From: Nansenia antarctica
Taxonomy: Eukaryota > Chordata > Actinopteri > Argentiniformes > Microstomatidae
Direction: 5' to 3'
Assembly (NCBI GenBank): GCA_963989245.1
Contig: OZ022349.1
Span: 34,217,616-34,281,615, forward strand
DNA length: 64,000 nucleotides
Shown here: one piece after another, positions 52,601 through 62,283 of the stretch
Layout of the letters: each line of letters opens with the position of its first letter
How positions within the stretch are numbered: the stretch's first letter is position 1
Program-made: the position numbers and the translations under genes
The notes under the pieces: generated by a model
What the model was told of the DNA's origin: nothing
Database searches by the model: none
Seen by the model: the letters and a program-made list of their open reading frames with translations, nothing else

Positions 52601-52995
52601 TGACTGTTTGTGATTGGCTGTTTCCTCAGACGACTGTTTGTGATTGGCTGTTTCCCCAGACGACAGTTTGTGATTGGCTGTTTCCTCAGACGAATGTTTG
52701 TGATTGGCTGTTTGTGATTGGCTGTTTCCTCAGACGACTGTTTGTGATTGGCTGTTTCCTCAGACGACTGTTTGTGATTGGCTGTTTCCTCAGACGACTG
52801 TTTGTGATTGGCTGTTTCCTCAGACGACTGTTTGTGATTGGCTGTTTCCTCAGACGACTGTTTGTGATTGGCTGTTTCCTCAGACGGCTGTTTGTGATTG
52901 GCTGTTTCCTCAGACGACTGTTTGTGATTGGCTGTTTCCTCAGACGACTGTTTGTGATTGGCTGTTTCCCCAGACGACAGTTTGTGATTGGCTGT

Positions 52996-53024
52996 TTCTC
53001 AGACGAATGTTTGTGATTGGCTGT
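52996..53024 (+). repeat. 29-bp unit (one C lost), delta copy 3, first
   Basis: It corresponds to the unit at 45916 at offset 7,080. Confidence 0.92.
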
Positions 53025-53532
53025 TTGTGATTGGCTGTTTCCTCAGACGACTGTTTGTGATTGGCTGTTTCCTCAGACGACTGTTTGTGATTGGCTGTTT
53101 CCTCAGACGGCTGTTTGTGATTGGCTGTTTCCTCAGATGACTGTTTGTGATTGGCTGTTTCCTCAGACGACTGTTTGTGATTGGCTGTTTCCCCAGACGA
53201 CAGTTTGTGATTGGCTGTTTCCTCAGACGAATGTTTGTGATTGGCTGTTTGTGATTGGCTGTTTCCTCAGACGACTGTTTGTGATTGGCTGTTTCCTCAG
53301 ACGACTGTTTGTGATTGGCTGTTTCCTCAGACGACTGTTTGTGATTGGCTGTTTCCTCAGACGACTGTTTGTGATTGGCTGTTTCCTCAGACGACTGTTT
53401 GTGATTGGCTGTTTCCTCAGACGGCTGTTTGTGATTGGCTGTTTCCTCAGACGACTGTTTGTGATTGGCTGTTTCCTCAGACGACTGTTTGTGATTGGCT
53501 GTTTCCCCAGACGACAGTTTGTGATTGGCTGT

Positions 53533-53561
53533 TTCTCAGACGAATGTTTGTGATTGGCTGT
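53533..53561 (+). repeat. 29-bp unit (one C lost), delta copy 3, second
   Basis: This is a second occurrence 537 bp downstream of the first, showing a local duplication in copy 3 similar to but not the same length as the one in copy 1 (567 bp). Confidence 0.92.
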
Positions 53562-55177
53562 TTGTGATTGGCTGTTTCCTCAGACGACTGTTTGTGATTG
53601 GCTGTTTCCTCAGACGACTGTTTGTGATTGGCTGTTTCCTCAGACGGCTGTTTGTGATTGGCTGTTTCCTCAGACGACTGTTTGTGATTGGCTGTTTCCT
53701 CAGACGACTGTTTGTGATTGGCTGTTTCCTCAGACGACTGTTTGTGATTGGCTGTTTCCTCAGACGACTGTTTGTGATTGGCTGTTTCCTCAGACGGCTG
53801 TTTGTGATTGGCTGTTTCCTCAGACGACTGTTTGTGATTGGCTGTTTCCTCAGACGACTGTTTGTGATTGGCTGTTTCCCCAGACGACAGTTTGTGATTG
53901 GCTGTTTGTGATTGGCTGTTTCCTCAGACGACTGTTTGTGATTGGCTGTTTCCTCAGACGGCTGTTTGTGATTGGCTGTTTCCTCAGATGACTGTTTGTG
54001 ATTGGCTGTTTCCTCAGACGACTGTTTGTGATTGGCTGTTTCCCCAGACGACAGTTTGTGATTGGCTGTTTCCTCAGACGAATGTTTGTGATTGGCTGTT
54101 TGTGATTGGCTGTTTCCTCAGACGACTGTTTGTGATTGGCTGTTTCCTCAGACGACTGTTTGTGATTGGCTGTTTCCTCAGACGACTGTTTGTGATTGGC
54201 TGTTTCCTCAGACGACTGTTTGTGATTGGCTGTTTCCTCAGACGACTGTTTGTGATTGGCTGTTTCCTCAGACGGCTGTTTGTGATTGGCTGTTTCCTCA
54301 GACGACTGTTTGTGATTGGCTGTTTCCTCAGACGACTGTTTGTGATTGGCTGTTTCCCCAGACGACAGTTTGTGATTGGCTGTTTCCTCAGACGAATGTT
54401 TGTGATTGGCTGTTTGTGATTGGCTGTTTCCTCAGACGACTGTTTGTGATTGGCTGTTTCCTCAGACGACTGTTTGTGATTGGCTGTTTCCTCAGACGGC
54501 TGTTTGTGATTGGCTGTTTCCTCAGACGACTGTTTGTGATTGGCTGTTTCCTCAGACGACTGTTTGTGATTGGCTGTTTCCTCAGACGACTGTTTGTGAT
54601 TGGCTGTTTCCTCAGACGACTGTTTGTGATTGGCTGTTTCCTCAGACGGCTGTTTGTGATTGGCTGTTTCCTCAGACGACTGTTTGTGATTGGCTGTTTC
54701 CTCAGACGACTGTTTGTGATTGGCTGTTTCCCCAGACGACAGTTTGTGATTGGCTGTTTCCTCAGACGACTGTTTGTGATTGGCTGTTTCCTCAGACGAC
54801 TGTTTGTGATTGGCTGTTTCCTCAGACGACTGTTTGTGATTGGCTGTTTCCTCAGACGACTGTTTGTGATTGGCTGTTTCCTCAGACGACTGTTTGTGAT
54901 TGGCTGTTTCCTCAGACGACAGTTTGTGATTGGCTGTTTCCTCAGACGACTGTTTGTGATTGGCTGTTTCCTCAGACGACTGTTTGTGATTGGCTGTTTC
55001 CTCAGACGACTGTTTGTGATTGGCTGTTTCCTCAGACGACTGTTTGTGATTGGCTGTTTCCTCAGACGACTGTTTGTGATTGGCTGTTTCCTCAGACGAC
55101 TGTTTGTGATTGGCTGTTTTCTCAGACGACTGTTTGTGATTGGCTGTTTCCTCAGACGACAGTTTGTGATTGGCTGT

Positions 55178-57860
55178 TTGTGATTGGCTGTATCCTCAGA
55201 CGACTGTTTGTGGTTGGCTGTTTCCTCAGACGACTGTTTGTGATTGGCTGTTTCCTCAGACGACTGTTTGTGATTGGCTGTTTCCTCAGACGACTGTTTG
55301 TGATTGGCTGTTTCCTCAGACGACTGTTTGTGATTGGCTGTTTCCTCAGACGACTGTTTGTGATTGGCTGTTTTCTCAGACGACTGTTTGTGATTGGCTG
55401 TTTCCTCAGACGACTGTTTGTGATTGGCTGTTTCCTCAGACGACTGTTTGTGATTGGCTGTTTCCTCAGACGACTGTTTGAGATTGGCTGTTTCCTCAGA
55501 CGACAGTTTGTGATTGGCTGTTTCCTCAGACGACTGTTTGTGATTGGCTGTTTGTGATTGGCTGTATCCTCAGACGACAGTTTGTGATTGGCTGTTTCCT
55601 CAGACGACTGTTTGTGATTGGCTGTTTGTGATTGGATGTTTCCTCAGACGGCTGTTTGTGATTGGCTGTTTCCTCAGACGACTGTTTGTGATTGGCTGTT
55701 TCCTCAGACGACTGTTTGTGATTGGCTGTTTCCTCAGACGACTGTTTGTGATTGGCTGTTTCCTCAGACAACTGTTTGTGATTGGCTGTTTCCTCAGACG
55801 GCTGTTTGTGATTGGCTGTTTCCTGAGACGGCTGTTTGTGATTGGCTGTTTCCTCAGACGACTGTTTGTGATTGGCTGTTTCCTCAGACGACTGTTTGTG
55901 ATTGGCTGTTTCCTCAGACGACTGTTTGTGATTGGCTGTTTCCTCAGACGACTGTTTGTGATTGGCTGTTTCCTCAGACGGCTGTTTGTGATTGGCTGTT
56001 TCCTCAGACGACTGTTTGTGATTGGCTGTTTCCTCAGACGACTGTTTGTGATTGGCTGTTTGTGATTGGCTGTTTCCTCAGACGACTGTTTGTGATTGGC
56101 TGTTTCCTCAGACGACTGTTTGTGATTGGCTGTTTCCTCAGACGACTGTTTGTGATTGGCTGTTTCCTTAGACGACTGTTTGTGATTGGCTGTTTCCTCA
56201 GACGGCTGTTTGTGATTGGCTGTTTCCTCAGACGACTGTTTGTGATTGGCTGTTTGTGATTGGCTGTTTCCTCAGACGACTGTTTGTGATTGGCTGTTTC
56301 CTCAGACGACTGTTTGTGATTGGCTGTTTCCTCAGACGACTGTTTGTGATTGGCTGTTTCCTCAGACGACTGTTTGTGATTGGCTGTTTCCTCAGACGGC
56401 TGTTTGTGATTGGCTGTTTCCTCAGACGACTGTTTGTGATTGGCTGTTTCCTCAGACGACTGTTTGTGATTGGCTGTTTGTGATTGGCTGTTTCCTCAGA
56501 CGACTGTTTGTGATTGGCTGTTTCCTCAGACGACTGTTTGTGATTGGCTGTTTCCTCAGACGACTGTTTGTGATTGGCTGTTTTATCAGACGACTGTTTG
56601 TGATTGGCTGTTTTCTCAGACGACTGTTTGTGATTGGCTGTTTCCTCAGACGACTGTTTGTGATTGGCTGTTTCCTCAGACGACTGTTTGTGATTGGCTG
56701 TTTCCTCAGACGACTGTTTGTGATTGGCTGTTTCCTCAGACGACAGTTTGTGATTGGCTGTTTCCTCAGACGACTGTTTGTGATTTTCTGTTTGTGATTG
56801 GCTGTATCCTCAGACGACTGTTTGTGATTGGCTGTTTCCTCAGACGACTGTTTGTGATTGGCTGTTTCCTCAGACGACTGTTTGTGATTGGCTGTTTCCT
56901 CAGACGGCTGTTTGTGATTGGCTGTTTCCTCAGACGACTGTTTGTGATTGGCTGTTTCCTCAGACGACTGTTTGTGATTGGCTGTTTCCCCAGACGACAG
57001 TTTGTGATTGGCTGTTTCCTCAGACGAATGTTTGTGATTGGCTGTTTGTGATTGGCTGTTTCCTCAGACGACTGTTTGTGATTGGCTGTTTCCTCAGACG
57101 ACTGTTTGTGATTGGCTGTTTCCTCAGACGACTGTTTGTGATTGGCTGTTTCCTCAGACGACTGTTTGTGATTGGCTGTTTCCTCAGACGACTGTTTGTG
57201 ATTGGCTGTTTGTGATTGGATGTTTCCTCAGACGGCTGTTTGTGATTGGCTGTTTCCTCAGACGACTGTTTGTGATTGGCTGTTTCCTCAGACGACTGTT
57301 TGTGATTGGCTGTTTTCTCAGACGACTGTTTGTGATTGGCTGTTTCCTCAGACGACTGTTTGTGATTGGCTGTTTCCTCAGACGACTGTTTGTGATTGGC
57401 TGTTTCCTCAGACGACTGTTTGTGATTGGCTGTTTCCTCAGACGACAGTTTGTGATTGGCTGTTTCCTCAGACGACTGTTTGTGATTTTCTGTTTGTGAT
57501 TGGCTGTATCCTCAGACGACTGTTTGTGATTGGCTGTTTCCTCAGACGACTGTTTGTGATTGGCTGTTTCCTCAGACGGCTGTTTGTGATTGGCTGTTTC
57601 CTGAGACGGCTGTTTGTGATTGGCTGTTTCCTCAGACGACTGTTTGTGATTGGCTGTTTCCTCAGACGGCTGTTTGTGATTGGCTGTTTCCTCAGACGAC
57701 TGTTTGTGATTGGCTGTTTCCTCAGACGACTGTTTGTGATTGGCTGTTTCCCCAGACGACAGTTTGTGATTGGCTGTTTCCTCCGTTTGTGATTGGCTGT
57801 TTCCTCAGACGACTGTTTGTGATTGGCTGTTTCCTCAGACGACTGTTTGTGATTGGCTGT
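55178..57860 (+). repeat. Extra 2.7-kb segment inside delta copy 3
   Basis: Blocks of 12, 2, 14, 6, 7, 10, 8, 5, 9 and 11(+23-mer). The beginning copies 33201-34052 at offset 21,977 to 22,007, including the 2-unit block (55552-55625), the ACAACTG unit near 55768 and the CCTGAGACGG unit near 55823. The later blocks carry changes seen nowhere else in the window: CCTTAG at 56169, TTTTATCAG near 56581, and GATTTTCTG just before the 14-mers near 56784 and 57486. CCTGAGACGG recurs near 57601. It appears to be a separate lineage of the same satellite placed here by recombination. Confidence 0.82.
57778..57800 (+). repeat. 23-bp scar unit, delta copy 3
   Basis: It is the same shortened unit, 9,379 bp after the second one, placed after the extra 2.7-kb segment and just before delta copy 4. 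Confidence 0.92.
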
Positions 57861-58248
57861 TTGTGATTGGCTGTTTCCTCAGACGACTGTTTGTGATTGG
57901 CTCTTTCCTCAGACGACAGTTTGTGATTGGCTGTTTCCTCAGATGACTGTTTGTGATTGGCTGTTTGTGATTGGCTGTATCCTCAGACGACTGTTTGTGA
58001 TTGGCTGTTTCCTCAGACGACTGTTTGTGATTGGCTGTTTCCTCAGACGACTGTTTGTGATTGGCTGTTTCCTCAGACGGCTGTTTGTGATTGGCTGTTT
58101 CCTCAGACGACTGTTTGTGATTGGCTGTTTCCTCAGACGACTGTTTGTGATTGGCTGTTTCCCCAGACGACAGTTTGTCATTGGCTGTTTCCTCAGACGA
58201 CAGTTTGTGATTGGCTGTTTCCTCAGACGACTGTTTGTGATTGGCTGT

Positions 58249-59012
58249 TTGTGATTGGATGTTTCCTCAGATGGCTGTTTGTGATTGGCTGTTTCCTCAG
58301 ACGACTGTTTGTGATTGGCTGTTTCCTCAGACGACTGTATGTGATTGGCTGTTTCCTCAGACGACTGTTTGTGATTGGCTGTTTCCCCAGACGACAGTTT
58401 GTGATTGGCTGTTTCCTCAGACGACTGTTTGTGATTGGCTGTTTCCCCAGACGACAGTTTGTGATTGGCTGTTTCCTCAGACGGCTGTTTGTGATTGGCT
58501 GTTTCCTCAGACGACTGTTTGTGATTGGATGTTTCCTCAGACGGCTGTTTGTGATTGGCTGTTTCCTCAGACGATTGTTTGTGACTGGCTGTTTCCTCAG
58601 ACGACTGTTTGTGATTGGCTGTTTCCTCAGATGACTGTTTGTGATTGGCTGTTTCCTCAGACGACTGTTTGTGATTGGCTGTTTCCTCAGACGGCTGTTT
58701 GTGATTGGATGTTTCCTCAGACGGCTGTTTGTGATTGGCTGTTTCCTCAGACGACTGTTTGTGATTGGCTGTTTCGTCAGACGACTGTTTGTGATTGGCT
58801 GTTTCCTCATACGACTGTTTGTGATTGGCTGTTTTCTCAGAAGACTGTTTGTGATTGGCTGTTTCCTCAGACGACTGTTTGTGATTGGCTGTTTCCTCAG
58901 ACGACTGTTTGTGATTGGCTGTTTCCTCAGACGGCTGTTTGTGATTGGCTGTTTCCTCAGACGACTGTTTGTGATTGGCTGTTTCCTCAGACGACTGTTT
59001 GTGATTGGCTGT
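58249..59012 (+). repeat. Anchor segment, 25-unit form, delta copy 4
   Basis: It is in register with the delta copy 3 anchor at offset 9,379, including the three-unit extension. Confidence 0.9.
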
Positions 59013-62000
59013 TTGTGATTGGCTGTTTCCTCAGACGACTGTTTGTGATTGGCTGTTTCCTCAGACGACTGTTTGTGATTGGCTGTTTCCTCAGACGACT
59101 GTTTGTGATTGGCTGTTTCCTCAGACGACTGTTTGTGATTGGCTGTTTCCTCAGACGACTGTTTGTGATTGGCTGTTTCCTCAGACGACAGTTTGTGATT
59201 GGCTGTTTCCTCAGACGACTGTTTGTGATTGGCTGTTTGTGATTGGCTGTATCCTCAGACGACTGTTTGTGATTGGTTGTTTCCTCAGACGACTGTTTGT
59301 GATTGGCTGTTTCCTCAGACGACTGTTTGTGATTGGCTATATCCTCAGACGACTGTTTGTGATTGGCTGTTTCCTCAGACGACTGTTTGTGATTGGCTGT
59401 TTTCTCAGACGACTGTTTGTGATTGGCTGTTTCCTCAGACGACTGTTTGTGATTGGCTGTTTCCTCAGACGACTGTTTGTGATTGGCTGTTTCCTCAGAC
59501 GACTGTTTGTGATTGGCTGTTTCCTCAGACGGCTGTTTGTGATTGGCTGTTTCCTCAGACGACTGTTTGTGATTGGCTGTTTCCTCAGACGACTGTTTGT
59601 GATTGGCTGTTTCCCCAGACGACAGTTTGTGATTGGCTGTTTCCTCAGACGAATGTTTGTGATTGGCTGTTTGTGATTGGCTGTTTCCTCAGACGACTGT
59701 TTGTGATTGGCTGTTTCCCCAGACGACAGTTTGTGATTGGCTGTTTCCTCAGACGACTGTTTGTGATTGGCTGTTTCCCCAGACGACAGTTTGTGATTGG
59801 CTGTTTCCTCAGACGACTGTTTGTGATTGGCTGTTTCCTCAGACGACTGTTTGTGATTGGCTGTTTCCTCAGACGACTGTTTGTGATTGGCTGTTTCCTC
59901 AGACGGCTGTTTGTGATTGGCTGTTTCCTCAGACGACTGTTTGTGATTGGCTGTTTCCTCAGACGACTGTTTGTGATTGGCTGTTTCCCCAGACGACAGT
60001 TTGTGATTGGCTGTTTCCTCAGACGAATGTTTGTGATTGGCTGTTTGTGATTGGCTGTTTCCTCAGACGACTGTTTGTGATTGGCTGTTTCCTCAGACGG
60101 CTGTTTGTGATTGGCTGTTTCCTCAGACGACTGTTTGTGATTGGCTGTTTCCTCAGACGACTGTTTGTGATTGGCTGTTTCCCCAGACGACAGTTTGTGA
60201 TTGGCTGTTTCCTCAGACGAATGTTTGTGATTGGCTGTTTGTGATTGGCTGTTTCCTCAGACGACTGTTTGTGATTGGCTGTTTCCTCAGACGACTGTTT
60301 GTGATTGGCTGTTTCCTCAGACGACTGTTTGTGATTGGCTGTTTCCTCAGACGACTGTTTGTGATTGGCTGTTTCCTCAGACGACTGTTTGTGATTGGCT
60401 GTTTCCCCAGACGACAGTTTGTGATTGGCTGTTTCCTCAGACGAATGTTTGTGATTGGCTGTTTGTGATTGGCTGTTTCCTCAGACGACTGTTTGTGATT
60501 GGCTGTTTCCTCAGACGGCTGTTTGTGATTGGCTGTTTCCTCAGATGACTGTTTGTGATTGGCTGTTTCCTCAGACGACTGTTTGTGATTGGCTGTTTCC
60601 CCAGATGACAGTTTGTGATTGGCTGTTTCCTCAGACGAATGTTTGTGATTGGCTGTTTGTGATTGGCTGTTTCCTCAGACGACTGTTTGTGATTGGCTGT
60701 TTCCTCAGACGACTGTTTGTGATTGGCTGTTTCCTCAGACGACTGTTTGTGATTGGCTGTTTCCTCAGACGACTGTTTGTGATTGGCTGTTTCCTCAGAC
60801 GACTGTTTGTGATTGGCTGTTTCCCCAGACGACAGTTTGTGATTGGCTGTTTCCTCAGACGAATGTTTGTGATTGGCTGTTTGTGATTGGCTGTTTCCTC
60901 AGACGACTGTTTGTGATTGGCTGTTTCCTCAGACGACTGTTTGTGATTGGCTGTTTCCTCAGACGGCTGTTTGTGATTGGCTGTTTCCCCAGACGACAGT
61001 TTGTGATTGGCTGTTTCCTCAGACGAATGTTTGTGATTGGCTGTTTGTGATTGGCTGTTTCCTCAGACGACTGTTTGTGATTGGCTGTTTCCCCAGACGA
61101 CAGTTTGTGATTGGCTGTTTCCTCAGACGACTGTTTGTGATTGGCTGTTTCCCCAGACGACAGTTTGTGATTGGCTGTTTCCTCAGACGACTGTTTGTGA
61201 TTGGCTGTTTCCTCAGACGACTGTTTGTGATTGGCTGTTTCCTCAGACGACTGTTTGTGATTGGCTGTTTCCTCAGACGGCTGTTTGTGATTGGCTGTTT
61301 CCTCAGACGACTGTTTGTGATTGGCTGTTTCCCCAGACGACAGTTTGTGATTGGCTGTTTCCTCAGACGAATGTTTGTGATTGGCTGTTTGTGATTGGCT
61401 GTTTCCTCAGACGACTGTTTGTGATTGGCTGTTTCCTCAGACGGCTGTTTGTGATTGGCTGTTTCCTCAGACGACTGTTTGTGATTGGCTGTTTCCTCAG
61501 ACGACTGTTTGTGATTGGCTGTTTCCCCAGACGACAGTTTGTGATTGGCTGTTTCCTCAGACGAATGTTTGTGATTGGCTGTTTGTGATTGGCTGTTTCC
61601 TCAGACGACTGTTTGTGATTGGCTGTTTCCTCAGACGACTGTTTGTGATTGGCTGTTTCCTCAGACGACTGTTTGTGATTGGCTGTTTCCTCAGACGACT
61701 GTTTGTGATTGGCTGTTTCCCCAGACGACAGTTTGTGATTGGCTGTTTCCTCAGACGAATGTTTGTGATTGGCTGTTTGTGATTGGCTGTTTCCTCAGAC
61801 GACTGTTTGTGATTGGCTGTTTCCTCAGACGGCTGTTTGTGATTGGCTGTTTCCTCAGATGACTGTTTGTGATTGGCTGTTTCCTCAGACGACTGTTTGT
61901 GATTGGCTGTTTCCCCAGACGACAGTTTGTGATTGGCTGTTTCCTCAGACGAATGTTTGTGATTGGCTGTTTGTGATTGGCTGTTTCCTCAGACGACTGT

Positions 62001-62254
62001 TTGTGATTGGCTGTTTCCTCAGACGACTGTTTGTGATTGGCTGTTTCCTCAGACGACTGTTTGTGATTGGCTGTTTCCTCAGACGACTGTTTGTGATTGG
62101 CTGTTTCCTCAGACGACTGTTTGTGATTGGCTGTTTCCTCAGACGGCTGTTTGTGATTGGCTGTTTCCTCAGACGACTGTTTGTGATTGGCTGTTTCCTC
62201 AGACGACTGTTTGTGATTGGCTGTTTCCCCAGACGACAGTTTGTGATTGGCTGT

Positions 62255-62283
62255 TTCTCAGACGAATGTTTGTGATTGGCTGT
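62255..62283 (+). repeat. 29-bp unit (one C lost), delta copy 4
   Basis: It corresponds to the unit at 52996 at offset 9,259, in the same place of the delta barcode. Confidence 0.92.

Larger units (their letters stand above)
48482..57860 (+). repeat. Higher-order repeat delta, copy 3 (9,379 bp, enlarged)
   Basis: Blocks of 3, 9, 25, 7, 14, 12, 6, 7, 6, 10, 5, 12, 6, 6, 6, 9(+29-mer), 7, 9(+29-mer), 11, 6, 10 and 25, then 12, 2, 14, 6, 7, 10, 8, 5, 9 and 11(+23-mer). The first 22 blocks follow copies 1 and 2. The rest is extra material ending in the same 23-bp unit that ends the other copies. Private changes include TTTGTAATTGG at 52328 and TTTGAGATTGG at 55481. Confidence 0.87.
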
